DNA of 64,000 nt from Bordetella bronchialis (GTDB lineage Bacteria > Pseudomonadota > Gammaproteobacteria > Burkholderiales > Burkholderiaceae_B): contig NZ_CP016170.1 of assembly GCF_001676705.1 (NCBI RefSeq), positions 4,588,001 through 4,652,000 on the forward strand. The letters run 5' to 3'. Of the stretch, positions 7,388 through 17,701 are shown piece by piece (within the stretch, counting starts at the first letter, position 1; each line of letters opens with the position of its first letter). The notes beneath the pieces were generated by a model, which was not told the DNA's origin, searched no databases, and worked only from the letters and a program-made list of their open reading frames with translations. The position numbers and the translations under genes are program-made.

Positions 7388-8044
7388 TCAACGATGCGAC
7401 ATGCGACGGACGGCCCAGTCGCCCAGGCTTTGCATGACCTGCACCAGCACGATAAGCACGACGACCACCGCCGTCATGACATCGGATTGGAAACGCTGGT
7501 ATCCATACCGTATGGCCAGGTCGCCCAGGCCGCCGCCGCCGATCACGCCCGCCATCGCGGAATAGCCGATCAGGCTGACGAAGGTGACCATGATGCCGGC
7601 CACCAGCCCGGGCAGGGCCTCCGGCAGCAGCACCTTGGCGATGATCTGCGCGGGCGACGCCCCCATGGCCCGCGCCGCCGTGATGAGGCCGGGGTCGACT
7701 TCGCGCAAGGCGTTCTCGGCGATGCGCGCCATGAAGGGGATGGCGGCCACGGACAGCGGCACGATGGCCGCGGTCGTCCCGATGGATGTCTGCGCCACCA
7801 GGCGGGTAAAGGGAATGATGTAGACCATCAGGATAATGAAGGGCAGCGAGCGCGTGGCATTGACCACGGCCGCCAGCACCCGGTTCACGCCCAGGCGCTG
7901 CAGCATGCCGCCGCGGCTGGTGACGACCAGGATCACCCCTATGGGTATTCCCAGCAACACCGCGATGGCGCCGGACACGCCCACCATCAATAGCGTTTCG
8001 ACCAGGGATGTACCGAGGGCGTCAATGAGTTGTTGCGGGTTCAT
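7388..8044 (-). CDS. metI: Methionine ABC transporter permease
   Basis: 218 residues with five to six membrane helices and the binding-protein-dependent transport signature. The EAA loop region reads ARAMGASPAQIIAKVLLPEALPG, and TRSLPFIILMVYIIPFTR is typical of MetI. The ATG at 8044 overlaps the last 23 bases of metN; a TTG two codons upstream is possible but less likely. It forms the inner-membrane channel and pairs with MetN and MetQ encoded on either side. Length and order match MetI in other proteobacteria. Confidence 0.94.
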   Translation of the reverse strand: MNPQQLIDALGTSLVETLLMVGVSGAIAVLLGIPIGVILVVTSRGGMLQRLGVNRVLAAVVNATRSLPFIILMVYIIPFTRLVAQTSIGTTAAIVPLSVAAIPFMARIAENALREVDPGLITAARAMGASPAQIIAKVLLPEALPGLVAGIMVTFVSLIGYSAMAGVIGGGGLGDLAIRYGYQRFQSDVMTAVVVVLIVLVQVMQSLGDWAVRRMSHR

Positions 8045-9089
8045 GGGCAAGCTCTTGCACGGCGACGGCGCGCGTCGCCAGGTCGGTCGATGCCAGGTCC
8101 AGAGACTGCGGCGCGCCCTGGACCAGGACGAAGGCCGTACCCACGGCGACGCCCTGGACGTCCTCGATGCGCGCCTGGATCAGGCTGACGTTCAATGAAA
8201 AATGACGGGACAAATGCGAGATGACCTCGCTGGCGCCGTGGCTGCCTCCCAGTGACAACCGCAACAGGCGGACGGCGGTGTCGGGCCGGGCGGCGACCGC
8301 CTCGCGCATGCGGGCTTGCAGCGCCTGCAAGGTGGCATCCGTCAGGTCGCTGGCCGTCGCGGCGGACACCATGGACTTGGTGACATCATGGCGCGGCGTG
8401 GCGAAGATCTCCGCGGCGCTGCCCATTTCGACGATCTGCCCTTCGGACAGCACCGCAACGCGGTCGCAGACCTCGCGGACCACTTCCATCTGGTGCGTGA
8501 TCATGACGACGGTAATGCCGGTCTGGCGGTTGATGTCGCGCAGCAGCGTCAGGATATTGTGCGTGGTCTCGGGATCGAGCGCGGAAGTCGCTTCGTCGCT
8601 GAGCAGCACGTCCGGCTCGTTGGCCAGCGCCCGGGCGATACCCACGCGCTGCTTCTGCCCGCCACTGATCTGGGCGGGATAGCGATGGGCCAGATGCTCC
8701 AGGCCTACCAGCTTCAACAGGCGCTGGACGCGCGCGGGGATGTCGGCGCGCGGCACGCCGGCGATTTCCAGCGGCAGCGCGACGTTGCCGTACACGGTAC
8801 GGCGCGACAGCAGGTTGAATCCCTGGAACACCATGCCGATGCGGCGCCGCTGCTGGCGCAGCTGTTCTTCAGGCAGGCCGGTCAGGCATTGATCGCCGAT
8901 GGAGATCGTGCCTTCGTCCGGACGCTCCAGCAGGTTGATGCACTGGACGAGCGTGCTTTTGCCCGCTCCGCTGGGGCCGATGATGCCGAAGACTTCGCCC
9001 TGCGCGACGTGCAGGGTAATGCCGCGCAAGGCTTCGAATCGACCATGCGGCGTGGCATAGGTCTTGTGGAGGTTCTTGATGTGGATCAT
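8022..9089 (-). CDS. metN: Methionine ABC transporter ATP-binding protein with NIL domain
   Basis: 355 residues. The ABC ATPase domain has Walker A GPSGAGKST (about residue 38), signature SGGQKQRVGIARAL and Walker B VLLSDEATSALDP; the family GINLLERPDEG-type loop appears as CINLLERPDEG. From about residue 265 comes a C-terminal NIL (ACT-like) domain that in characterised MetN proteins binds methionine and inhibits transport. It is the first gene of the metNIQ operon. The upstream region (9090-9180) is AT-rich with a perfect TATAAT on the minus strand at 9161-9166 but no good -35. I saw no clear SAM riboswitch or MetJ box, which fits betaproteobacteria. Confidence 0.95.
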   Translation of the reverse strand: MIHIKNLHKTYATPHGRFEALRGITLHVAQGEVFGIIGPSGAGKSTLVQCINLLERPDEGTISIGDQCLTGLPEEQLRQQRRRIGMVFQGFNLLSRRTVYGNVALPLEIAGVPRADIPARVQRLLKLVGLEHLAHRYPAQISGGQKQRVGIARALANEPDVLLSDEATSALDPETTHNILTLLRDINRQTGITVVMITHQMEVVREVCDRVAVLSEGQIVEMGSAAEIFATPRHDVTKSMVSAATASDLTDATLQALQARMREAVAARPDTAVRLLRLSLGGSHGASEVISHLSRHFSLNVSLIQARIEDVQGVAVGTAFVLVQGAPQSLDLASTDLATRAVAVQELAHEPATTH

Positions 9090-9231
9090 GGCGCGACGAG
9101 ATTGTGAACGAGCACGATAAGTAGAAGAACGACTGTTTCGTGCCGGCTTTATAACTTTTGATTATAAATCGCGCGCAATGGCGCCCCGCCATGCCGGCAG
9201 GGCGCGATTGCCAGGACCTGCGAGGCCCCGC

Positions 9232-11454
9232 TTAGCGAGCGCGGGAAATGCGGACTTCGGCTCCCCGGCGCTTGACTTCCAGGCCTTCGGAAGGAAGGAT
9301 GCGCAGCCCTTCCAGGCCCTTGATGTAGCTGGATCCCTGCATCTGCATGACGCGGATCTTGTTGCGCATGACCACGGGGTTGTGCATGGGCATGCCGAAC
9401 ATCCAGACTTCATCCAGGATGCGGGCGGAATTGAATTCGCCGGTGTGATGCGCGGCCGGCCCCAGGCACAGCATGTGGCCCTCGCGCCCGAACACAGGGT
9501 ACTGGCCCAGGTCGCAGGTGACCGTCCACACCGAGCCGCCTTCGTAGCGATGCCCGGTATTCAGGTCCCACCAGGCTTCCCCCTTGGGCAGATAGACGCG
9601 GACCTCGTTGCCGGGCTGCACGATGGGCGCCACCAGCAGCGCCGGCCCCAGCAGGTATTGCAAGTCCCAGTCGTGCGCGGCGGCATCGTTCGGAAACGCC
9701 ATGGCCATGGAGCGCTGCACGGGCAGGCCCGTGCGCACGGCGTCTTCCACGGCGCCCAGCACATAGGGAATCAGGCGATAGCGCCATTGCAGCCAGGTCC
9801 TGGCGTGCGCGAGCGTTTCTTCGCCAAAGGACCAGGGCAAGAGCTTGTCCACGCCTTCGAACACGAAGTTGGACGAGAACACGCCGAAGGTCAGCCAGCG
9901 CAGATAGAGTTCCGGCGTCATGGCGTCGGTGGGCGCCGCGGCATTGCCGATGGCATGGAGCTGGACCGGCAGGCCGCTGGCGCCGATGGACAAGGCCGTG
10001 CGCAGGGTGTGCTGCAGGCCCTGCCAATCGTTGCTGACGCGCGGGCCGTTCTGCCAGGGCAGGCGCTGGGCGGCCGGGAACAGGTCGGTACTGGGCACCA
10101 CGCCCTCGGGCGGCACCTTATGGCCGGCAACGGCATCGAACAGCGCGCGCCGCGCGAGCAGCGGATAAATGGTGCGCAAGGCCGGTCCGGATTCGCCGCC
10201 ACGGGCGGTGATGCCGTCCGGAATGGCCAGTTGGATGTCGCACGCCGGCGCATCGAGCCCGTCTTCGATCAGTTGCCGCTGGCGTTCCGCCCACAGTGAA
10301 TAGACGTCGCGATTGGTCAGGTCGAGCAGGCCGAAAGGCTGCCCGTTGGAGACGGCGTTGCCGTCGAAAACCTGGGCGTGGCCGTCGTCGCGCGTCAGCA
10401 GCCAGCCGCGGTCTTCGAGTTCCTCGAACAGCGGAGTGTGGCGCGGGATGCCGGGAAAACCCGGCGCGCAGACGTGCACGTGGTGTTTGTGGAACAGGGC
10501 GAACAACTGCCGCGCATCCGGAAAGCGGGCGGCGTCCCATTCGAGCTGGGGCTTGTCGGCCTGGAAAGCCCAGGCGGCCGGCGGGGCCAGCTGGACCGCG
10601 TCCAGCGGCAGTTCCTGCGCGCGCATGCGTTCGACCAGCGCGGTGGTCTGGGTGGCCATTTCGCCTTCCGCCTGGCGCAGCCAGACGCCCATGGCCCACA
10701 GCACGGGCTGGCCGGCGCGGCCGGTAAGGGCCGTGTATTGATTGAGGATCTCCCCCGGTTCGCCGACGAACAGAAAGACGTCCAGCAACGCGCCATCCAC
10801 GGTGACGACATACGCGTCGGCGGCCGGATCGGCGCCCAGGGCATGCTGCACGCGACGCACGGTATTCACGTAGACGCCCCAGCCGTTGGGGCTCCATGCC
10901 AGGGGCAAGGCACGGTGTTCCGGGTCGTCCGACACGACGTGCTCGTCGCGGCGGTTGAGGTCTCCGGGCGTTTCGCCCAGACCGTAGATGCGTGCGGATG
11001 CGTCCAGCGCGAAGCTGGCCGTCCAGACGGCCTCGTCGGGCTCATCCAGCGCATTGTGGCCGAAGCCGGGTGCATGCTCGGAATCGTCGGAGGCGAACAC
11101 CTGCTCATCGCCCTTGAACAGCGCGATGCGCACCGGGTCCGTCAATACCTCCAGGGCGGTGTCGCCCTGGACAATGCGCCAGCCGCCAGCGTCACGCGGC
11201 ACGATGGTGGCCTCGCCGACGGCTTCCTGGCGCGCGAGCAGCATTTCCGCGATGGCCTTTTCCCGCGGGCTGGGCTTTTCGTCCGCCAGCGCGTGGGGCT
11301 GGCCACAACGGATCCGGAAAACACCCGGCGCGTGCGGCTCGACTACGAAACGCAAACCGTCGCCCGTGTCGAAATCGATTCGGCTGGGGCGGGCAGTCAA
11401 CAACTCGATACTTTCGAGTTGATTAGTATGCGCAAAATCGAACTTGGGCGGCAC
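9232..11454 (-). CDS. Glycoside hydrolase family 31-like protein with degenerate active site
   Basis: 740 residues with the GH31 layout: an N-terminal beta domain (RIYGLGETPGDLNRR), a TIM barrel and a C-terminal beta domain. The segment PWSFGEETLAHARTWLQWRYRLIPYVLG and RSMAMAFPND are typical of alpha-glucosidases and xylosidases. The catalytic region is altered. Aligned by eye with YicI, the nucleophile segment reads GLDAPACDIQLAIP, keeping Asp406 but losing the flanking Lys and Gly-Glu. The acid/base segment reads WQNGPRVSNDW, with Pro471 near where WxGD is expected, and the DIGGF motif is HAIGN. It may be a pseudoenzyme or have a changed chemistry. The GTG at 11454 follows GGGGGA; an upstream ATG at 11604 would add 50 unlikely residues. 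There is no signal peptide and no sugar gene nearby. Confidence 0.82.
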   Translation of the reverse strand: MPPKFDFAHTNQLESIELLTARPSRIDFDTGDGLRFVVEPHAPGVFRIRCGQPHALADEKPSPREKAIAEMLLARQEAVGEATIVPRDAGGWRIVQGDTALEVLTDPVRIALFKGDEQVFASDDSEHAPGFGHNALDEPDEAVWTASFALDASARIYGLGETPGDLNRRDEHVVSDDPEHRALPLAWSPNGWGVYVNTVRRVQHALGADPAADAYVVTVDGALLDVFLFVGEPGEILNQYTALTGRAGQPVLWAMGVWLRQAEGEMATQTTALVERMRAQELPLDAVQLAPPAAWAFQADKPQLEWDAARFPDARQLFALFHKHHVHVCAPGFPGIPRHTPLFEELEDRGWLLTRDDGHAQVFDGNAVSNGQPFGLLDLTNRDVYSLWAERQRQLIEDGLDAPACDIQLAIPDGITARGGESGPALRTIYPLLARRALFDAVAGHKVPPEGVVPSTDLFPAAQRLPWQNGPRVSNDWQGLQHTLRTALSIGASGLPVQLHAIGNAAAPTDAMTPELYLRWLTFGVFSSNFVFEGVDKLLPWSFGEETLAHARTWLQWRYRLIPYVLGAVEDAVRTGLPVQRSMAMAFPNDAAAHDWDLQYLLGPALLVAPIVQPGNEVRVYLPKGEAWWDLNTGHRYEGGSVWTVTCDLGQYPVFGREGHMLCLGPAAHHTGEFNSARILDEVWMFGMPMHNPVVMRNKIRVMQMQGSSYIKGLEGLRILPSEGLEVKRRGAEVRISRAR

Positions 11455-11702
11455 CGAGCATCCCCCGCTTAGCCAAAAAGCACCAAAAGGCGCTATTTTG
11501 ACGGATTTGGCCGCTGAAATAAACTCGGCATTGGATTTGCGGCTCGCGGGGGTGCCCCACGACAGGTCCGATCCGCAATGGCTGCGACCGAAGCGGCTGC
11601 TCACCCACCGGGCCGGCGGCAGCCGGGATCCCCGCCGGTCGACTCGATCCGATCCCTAAAAACCATCAACTTCCCGCAATTGCCCGCCTACCCCGGCCGC
11701 CG

Positions 11703-13574
11703 TCAACGCGGCGCCACGGCCGCCAACAGGTCGGATTCCAGGATGGCCGGCTCGCCGCAAAGCCGCGCCGCGATGACGTCCGCAGCCAACGCCGCCCAGC
11801 TCAACCCCCGCGACGCGTACCCCGTGGCGAGGTAAATCCCGGGCGCATGGGACAAGGGCCCGATCGCCGGCAGGCGGCCGGGCATCACCGCGCGCCACCC
11901 CGCCCATCCCGGCAAGGTGCCCGCCGCCGCCCGCACGGATGCCGGCAGGCCGGGATCCCCCAGCAAGCCCGCGGCCTTGGCGATATTGACCTCCTGCCCC
12001 GCCGCGCTCACCTGGCTTTCCGCAGCGCCGTGGACATACGTGCTGCCCGCCACGCACCAGCCGTCCACGGCAGGCAGCAGATAGCCCTCTCCGCCTACGA
12101 TGCAGCGCGGGCCGCCGCCCAGGTCGCCGGCGGGCAAGAGGGTGACCTCACCCGCGAGGGCATGCATCTGCGCCACGCGCGGCAAGGGCCCGAGCAGCCC
12201 GCTCGCATCCAGGACGTCGCGCGCCCCCAGCGCGTTGGCCAGTATGACGATGGCCGCCTGTCCCGCCTCCCGGCCGGTATCCGCGTACAGGCGCCAGGCG
12301 CCGTCTCGATGCGCGACGCGCGCGATACGGGCCGGCATGCGCCGGATGCCCGGCGTGGCGAGCAGTGCCTGGATCAGCGCATGCGGCCGTACCCGCATTC
12401 CGGCCGCGAAATAAAGCCCGCCGCGCGACAGCGGCAGGCCGGCGATTACGGCGGCCTGCGCCGCGTCGACCGCTTGCACCCACGAAGCCGGAAAGGCCAG
12501 CGCCCGCAGGACCGAAGCCGCATCCGCCGCGCGTCCGGCGTCGCGCGAGAGCTGCAGTGTCCCGCAGCGCCAAGGACGCGCGTCCCCCGGCAGCGCGCCC
12601 CAACGCGACCAGGCGCGCTGGCTACCGGCACGCGACAGGCGCGCCCGGACATTGTCATCGCGGGCGACCAGCGGTGTCAGGGCGGCGGCAGCGTGGCCGC
12701 CATGCGCGGACGAATCGCCGAGCGGGTCGAACACGGTCACCGGGATACCGCGCAGGCCGAGCGCCTGGGCGATCGCCGCGCCCGCGATCCCGCCACCCAC
12801 CACGGCCACATCGGCCGGCGGCGCATCGGGCGCCGTGCATACGCCGGGATGAACCGCCACCGTCATGTGGGTTTTGCCGGCGAACCCGGGCCGTTTTGCT
12901 ACGGTGAAGCCGGCTTCCTGCAACGCCCGCCGCACCGCGCCCGCGCTGCACCAGGTGGCCGCCGTGGCGCCGGGCAATGCGTGCGCTGCCAGCGCCCGCA
13001 TCAGCGCGGGCGTCCACATTTCCGGATTGCGGGCGGGCGCGAAGCCGTCCAGGAAGAATGCGTCGGCGGCGAACTCCAGGGCCGGAACCAGCGTCCGGGC
13101 ATCGCCGAAACCCAGCGTCAGGGTAACGGCGCCGCCTTCGAATTCCAGCCGGTGGACGCCGGGCAGCACGGGTGGCCATTGCGCGATCAAGGCCTGGGCC
13201 AGGCCGTCCAGGGCAGCGTCGGCCGCATGACGGCGCAGCATGCCGGCCAGGTCTTCGCGCCGCAAGGGATGGGCCTCGAAGGACACCATATGCAGGCGGC
13301 GCGGGCGCCGCGGGTCCTCGCGCCAGGCCTGCCATAGTGCCAGGAAGCTCACGCCCAGGCCGAAGCCCGTTTCACACACCGTGAAGCGCTGTTTGCCTGC
13401 CCAGCGCCCAGGCAAGCCGTTTCCCTGCAGGAATACATGGCGGGCCTGCGCCCACGCGCCGTCGGCGGCGTGGTACACGTCGCCATACTCGCGGCTGTAC
13501 GGGACGCCCCGGGCGTCGATGGCGGGCTCTGCCGGAACCAACGGCCGATAAGCAACACTGGAGGACTCGAACAT
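11703..13574 (-). CDS. mnmC: Bifunctional tRNA wobble-uridine modification enzyme MnmC
   Basis: 623 residues that carry out the last two steps of mnm5s2U34 synthesis in tRNAs. The N-terminal MnmD-type methyltransferase (about 1-235) has [15 protein letters not shown], the SAM-site [12 protein letters not shown] and [17 protein letters not shown]. The C-terminal FAD-dependent oxidoreductase (about 250-623), which removes the carboxymethyl group, begins with the dinucleotide motif [14 protein letters not shown] and ends with a DAO-family segment ([19 protein letters not shown]). The ATG at 13574 gives the normal N-terminus. It is divergent from suhB with 113 bases between starts. Both domains look complete, so both activities are expected. 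Confidence 0.93.
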   Translation of the reverse strand: MFESSSVAYRPLVPAEPAIDARGVPYSREYGDVYHAADGAWAQARHVFLQGNGLPGRWAGKQRFTVCETGFGLGVSFLALWQAWREDPRRPRRLHMVSFEAHPLRREDLAGMLRRHAADAALDGLAQALIAQWPPVLPGVHRLEFEGGAVTLTLGFGDARTLVPALEFAADAFFLDGFAPARNPEMWTPALMRALAAHALPGATAATWCSAGAVRRALQEAGFTVAKRPGFAGKTHMTVAVHPGVCTAPDAPPADVAVVGGGIAGAAIAQALGLRGIPVTVFDPLGDSSAHGGHAAAALTPLVARDDNVRARLSRAGSQRAWSRWGALPGDARPWRCGTLQLSRDAGRAADAASVLRALAFPASWVQAVDAAQAAVIAGLPLSRGGLYFAAGMRVRPHALIQALLATPGIRRMPARIARVAHRDGAWRLYADTGREAGQAAIVILANALGARDVLDASGLLGPLPRVAQMHALAGEVTLLPAGDLGGGPRCIVGGEGYLLPAVDGWCVAGSTYVHGAAESQVSAAGQEVNIAKAAGLLGDPGLPASVRAAAGTLPGWAGWRAVMPGRLPAIGPLSHAPGIYLATGYASRGLSWAALAADVIAARLCGEPAILESDLLAAVAPR

Positions 13575-13687
13575 GGTCGATACGACGTCTGGATTCAATG
13601 CGCGGCGTAGAATCGGGCCATGGGGCGCGTGTCGCGCCCGCCTGCCGCGCCCCGCCCCGGCCAAACCCTGATTATCGCCAGACAAGC

Positions 13688-14566
13688 ATGCAAACCTCCG
13701 CGCCATCCACCCACCAAGCGCCCCTGGACCTGTGCGCGGCCCTGGACGCCGCCGTCAATGCGGCCCACGCCGGCGCCGCCATTCTGCAGTCGTATGCCCA
13801 TCATCGCGCCGACCTGGTCATCGACCGCAAGGCCCGCAATGACCTGGTCTCGCAGGCGGACCGCGAAGCGGAAGCGGCCGTCATCCAGGAATTGCGCGAA
13901 CGCACCCCGCAATTCGGCATCGTGGCCGAGGAAACCGGCGGCAAGGTCGAAGGCGAGGCCACCTGGTATATCGACCCGCTGGACGGCACGACGAATTTCC
14001 TGCACGGCATACCGCATTACGCGGTGTCCATTGCCTTGATCGCGCATGCCGGCACGCGCGTGGACGCCGACGGCCCCCTCGCGGTGGACACCCCGGTGGT
14101 GGGCGTCGTCTACGATCCCTGCCGCGAGGAACTCTTCAACGCCATCCATGGCGTGGGCGCGTGGCTCAACGGCCACCGCATCGCCTGCTCGCGCACCCAG
14201 ACGCTGGACGACGCAGTCCTGGCGACCGGATTTCCCTTCCGCGATTTTTCCTTCGCGCAGCAGTACATGCCCACCTTGCATGACGCCATCAACCGCACCC
14301 GTGGCGTGCGCCGCCTGGGCGCGGCCGCGCTGGACCTGGCCTGGACCGCCGCGGGCCGCTACGACGGCTACTGGGAAATGGGCCTGGCGCCTTGGGACGT
14401 GGCCGCCGGCACGGTCATCGTGCGCGAGGCCGGGGGCGTGGCCGAAGACATGTACGGCAAGGAAAGCTGGCCCATCGGGGGCTACGTCGTCTCGGGGAAC
14501 CAGACCGTGGCGGCCGCGCTGAAAGACATGATCGCGCCGCACCTGACCCGCAAGCCGGGCAGCTGA
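13688..14566 (+). CDS. suhB: Inositol monophosphatase family protein (SuhB-like)
   Basis: 292 residues of the Mg-dependent, Li-sensitive phosphatase family. The metal-site motifs are complete: GIVAEETGG (about 74-82), [13 protein letters not shown] (about 96-108) and [21 protein letters not shown] in the C-terminal third, where the Trp-Asp pair binds metal. In Escherichia coli SuhB hydrolyses inositol-1-phosphate and also takes part in rRNA antitermination; whether this one does both is unknown. It is slightly longer than SuhB because of a short Thr/Ser/Pro N-terminal extension and a mid-protein insert. The ATG at 13688 is chosen because upstream codons are Arg/Pro rich and non-homologous. 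Confidence 0.9.
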   Translation: MQTSAPSTHQAPLDLCAALDAAVNAAHAGAAILQSYAHHRADLVIDRKARNDLVSQADREAEAAVIQELRERTPQFGIVAEETGGKVEGEATWYIDPLDGTTNFLHGIPHYAVSIALIAHAGTRVDADGPLAVDTPVVGVVYDPCREELFNAIHGVGAWLNGHRIACSRTQTLDDAVLATGFPFRDFSFAQQYMPTLHDAINRTRGVRRLGAAALDLAWTAAGRYDGYWEMGLAPWDVAAGTVIVREAGGVAEDMYGKESWPIGGYVVSGNQTVAAALKDMIAPHLTRKPGS

Positions 14567-14622
14567 GCCGGCGGCAGGCGGGGACGGCGCGTCCCGGCGC
14601 GCGCGCCGACCCGGGAGACGAC

Positions 14623-16326
14623 TCAGGGCGTGACCGGCGTGCGCTTCTCGCGCGCCTTGGCGGGCTGCTCGCGCAGCTCGCGCCGCAGGATCTTGCCGAC
14701 ATTGCTTTTGGGCAGTTCGGCGCGGAACTCGACCTCGCGCGGGCATTTGTAATTGGTGAGTTTCTCCCGGCACCATGCGTTGACTTCCGCCTGGGACAGG
14801 GCCGCGCTCCGGGGCACGATGAAGACCTTGACGACCTCGCCCGAACGTTCGTCTTCCACGCCGATCGCGGCCACTTCCAGCACTTCGGGATGGGCGCTGA
14901 TGACTTCCTCGACCTCATTGGGATAGACCTTGAACCCGGACACGGTGATCATGTCTTTCTTGCGGTCGACGATGCGTATGTAGCCGCGCTGGTCCATGGT
15001 GCCGATATCGCCGGTGCGGAAATAGCCGTCCGCCGTCATGGCCTGGCGGGTTTCCTCCGGGCGTTCCCAATAGCCGCGCATGACCTGCGGGCCCTTGATG
15101 CAGACTTCTCCCCGTTCGCCCTCCGGCACGGCGTTGCCGTGGTCGTCCAGGATGGCCACGTCGGTGGATGGCACCGGCAAGCCGATGGAGCCGGAGAATT
15201 CCAGTGTGTTGGTCGGGTTGACCGTGGCCACCGGCGCGGTTTCGGACAGGCCGTAGCCTTCGATGATGGGACGCCCCGTCATGGCGCGCCAGCGCTCCGC
15301 CACGGGCCCCTGCACCGCCATGCCGCCGCCGAAGGTCAGCCGCAGCTGGGAGAAATCCAGCGCGGCAAAGCCCGGATTGTTGGCCAGCGCGTTGAACAGC
15401 GTATTGACGCCCGGAAAGATATGCACCGGCTCGTCGCGCCAGGCCTTGATCAACGCCGGCTGGTCGCGCGGATTCAGAATCAGCAGGTTGCGCATGCCGG
15501 CATGCATGCCATACAGCCCGCATACCGTCATCGCGAAGACGTGATACAGCGGCAAGGCGCTGATGATCGTCAGCTGTCCGGCCACGTCGTGCAGGGCGGG
15601 CCATGCCACGGCCTCGGTCTGCAGGACGTTGATGGCGAGGTTGCGATGCGTGAGCATGGCGCCCTTGGGCGTGCCGGTCGTGCCGCCGGTGTATTGCAGG
15701 ACGGCCAGATCGTCCATGGACAGGACCGGTGGCTCGAACCCATGGCGGCGGCCCGCCGCCAGCACCCGCGTCAGGGGCCGCGCCTGCTCGATGCGCCACT
15801 GCGGCACGGCCTTTTTCACATGCCGCGCCGCCAGATTGACGACCGTTTCCTTGACGCCACCCAGCAGATCGCCGACGCCGGTGACGACGATATGCGCCAG
15901 ATCGCCGCGGTCGGCGACATCCTGCAAGGTATGCGCGAAATTCTCCAGGATGACGATGACGCGGGCGCCGCTATCGAGCAACTGGCGCTGCAGTTCGGCC
16001 GGCTTGTACAGCGGATTGACGTTCACCACCACATGGCCGGCGCGCAGCGTCCCCAGCATGCATGCCAGATAGGCGGGCACGTTCGGCAGCATCAGGGCGA
16101 CGCGGCTGCCCCGCTCCAGGCCCAGCGACTGCAGCCAACCGGCGAAATGCCGGGCGTGACGGTCCAGGGTCTCGTAGCGGATGTCAGTGCCCATGGCGGT
16201 GCAGGCGACCCGGCTGGCGTAGCGTTCGCAGGCGCGGTCCAGCAGGTCGACCAGCGAGACATAGCCGTCGGCGGAAACCTCCGCGGGAACGCCGGCGGGG
16301 TATTCGGCCAGCCATGGACGCTGCAT
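14623..16326 (-). CDS. fadD: Long-chain fatty acid-CoA ligase (FadD-like)
   Basis: 567 residues of the adenylate-forming (ANL) superfamily. The P-loop motif is LQYTGGTTGTPKGAMLTHRN (about 216-235), the adenine-pocket motif is YGLSETAPVA, and the hinge and catalytic region reads GYFRTGDIGTMDQRGYIRIVDRKKD, with the C-terminal lysine region PREVEFRAELPKSNVGKILR. It activates fatty acids through an acyl-AMP to acyl-CoA for beta-oxidation or lipid synthesis. The ATG at 16326 follows GGAGA and gives the usual N-terminus (MQRPWLAEYPAGVPAEV). It is divergent from the M20 amidohydrolase with 157 bases between. Chain-length preference cannot be told from the sequence. Confidence 0.9.
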   Translation of the reverse strand: MQRPWLAEYPAGVPAEVSADGYVSLVDLLDRACERYASRVACTAMGTDIRYETLDRHARHFAGWLQSLGLERGSRVALMLPNVPAYLACMLGTLRAGHVVVNVNPLYKPAELQRQLLDSGARVIVILENFAHTLQDVADRGDLAHIVVTGVGDLLGGVKETVVNLAARHVKKAVPQWRIEQARPLTRVLAAGRRHGFEPPVLSMDDLAVLQYTGGTTGTPKGAMLTHRNLAINVLQTEAVAWPALHDVAGQLTIISALPLYHVFAMTVCGLYGMHAGMRNLLILNPRDQPALIKAWRDEPVHIFPGVNTLFNALANNPGFAALDFSQLRLTFGGGMAVQGPVAERWRAMTGRPIIEGYGLSETAPVATVNPTNTLEFSGSIGLPVPSTDVAILDDHGNAVPEGERGEVCIKGPQVMRGYWERPEETRQAMTADGYFRTGDIGTMDQRGYIRIVDRKKDMITVSGFKVYPNEVEEVISAHPEVLEVAAIGVEDERSGEVVKVFIVPRSAALSQAEVNAWCREKLTNYKCPREVEFRAELPKSNVGKILRRELREQPAKAREKRTPVTP

Positions 16327-16483
16327 GGTAGTTGTCTCCAATTTAATAAAGGCCGGGTTTGATGATACGCTCAATCGTCCAGCCGCCTTGCCGGCCTGTC
16401 CGGCGTCCGCGGTATGTTCCCGGCCCTGCGGCCTGCCCTATATTTTGCCGCGCCCGCGCGGGCGCGCAACACAACGGTGCCCC

Positions 16484-17701
16484 ATGAAACTGCTAGAACC
16501 CATCGTCGCCTGGCAAGCGGAGCTGGCCGCCATCCGGCGCGACCTCCATGCCCATCCGGAACTGTGCTTCGAGGAATTCCGGACCGCCGACATCGTGGCC
16601 GACAAGCTGCAGGAATGGGGCATAGAAGTGCGCCGCGGCCTGGGCGGCACGGGCGTGGTGGGAACCATACGGGGCAGCGGCGGGGGCAGCCGGGCCATCG
16701 GCCTGCGCGCGGACATGGACGCCCTGCCCATGCAGGAAGTCAACACTTTCCCCCATGCCAGCCGCCATCCCGGCAAGATGCACGCATGCGGCCACGACGG
16801 GCACACGACCATGCTGCTGGGCGCCGCGCGCTATCTGGCGCAACACCGCGATTTCAACGGGATCGTCCATGTCATTTTCCAGCCGGCGGAGGAACACGGC
16901 GGCGGCGCCAAGCGCATGATCGACGATGGCCTGTTCCGTGAATTTCCCATGGAAGCGGTCTTCGGCATGCACAACTGGCCGGGCATGGCGCAAGGCGCCT
17001 TCGGCCTGACCGACGGCCCCATCATGGCGTCCAGCAACGATTTCAAGATCACGATCACCGGGAAGGGCTCGCATGCCGGCATGCCCCATCTTGGCGTGGA
17101 CCCGGTGATGACGGCCGTGCAACTGGCGCAATCGCTGCAGACCATCATCACCCGCAATCGCAATCCGCTGGATGCCGCGGTACTGAGCATCACGCAGATC
17201 CACGCCGGCAGCGCCGACAATGTGGTCCCCACGCAAGCCGTCATGCGGGGGACCGTGCGCACCTTCACGATGGAATCGCTGGACCTGATCGAACAGCGCA
17301 TGCGGGATATCTCGGTACATACCTGCGCGGCGCTGGCCTGCGAAGTGGATTTCGACTTCCAGCGGCACTATCCCCCGACGATCAACCATCGCGCCGAAGC
17401 GGCGATATGCGCCGACGTATTGCGCGAGCTGGTCGGCCCGGACAACGTAAACGACCACGTGCAGCCGTCGATGGGCGCGGAGGATTTCGCCTTCATGCTG
17501 CAGGAAATACCCGGCTGCTATGTATGGATAGGCAACGGCTGGGGCGATCACCGCACGGCGGGCCATGGCCTGGGGCCCTGCATGCTGCACAACGGCAGCT
17601 ACGACTTCAACGACGAACTGCTGGGGCTGGGCGCGACCTATTGGGTACGCCTGGCGCTGGCGCGCCTGGCCCGGCACGAAACCCGCGCTGCCGCCCGCTA
17701 G
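16484..17701 (+). CDS. M20 family amidohydrolase (hippurate hydrolase/aminoacylase type)
   Basis: 405 residues of the M20D metallopeptidase family. Metal and catalytic motifs: [30 protein letters not shown] (GHDGH), FQPAEEHGGGAKRMIDDGLF (catalytic Glu pair) and, near the end, MGAEDFAFML. The dimerisation domain lies between about residues 185 and 305. Related enzymes release amino acids or aromatic acids from N-acyl conjugates. A second, clearly homologous member is at 61472-62665; this one has a shorter C-terminus and differs around the metal loop (HACGHDGH against HGCGHDGH). It is convergent with the LysR gene, with a shared hairpin at the stop codons. Confidence 0.88.
   Translation: MKLLEPIVAWQAELAAIRRDLHAHPELCFEEFRTADIVADKLQEWGIEVRRGLGGTGVVGTIRGSGGGSRAIGLRADMDALPMQEVNTFPHASRHPGKMHACGHDGHTTMLLGAARYLAQHRDFNGIVHVIFQPAEEHGGGAKRMIDDGLFREFPMEAVFGMHNWPGMAQGAFGLTDGPIMASSNDFKITITGKGSHAGMPHLGVDPVMTAVQLAQSLQTIITRNRNPLDAAVLSITQIHAGSADNVVPTQAVMRGTVRTFTMESLDLIEQRMRDISVHTCAALACEVDFDFQRHYPPTINHRAEAAICADVLRELVGPDNVNDHVQPSMGAEDFAFMLQEIPGCYVWIGNGWGDHRTAGHGLGPCMLHNGSYDFNDELLGLGATYWVRLALARLARHETRAAAR

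Noticed and set aside
9090..9230. Possible SAM riboswitch or MetJ box before metN
   Set aside because: I found neither a riboswitch-like fold nor repeated MetJ boxes; only an AT-rich stretch with one TATAAT.
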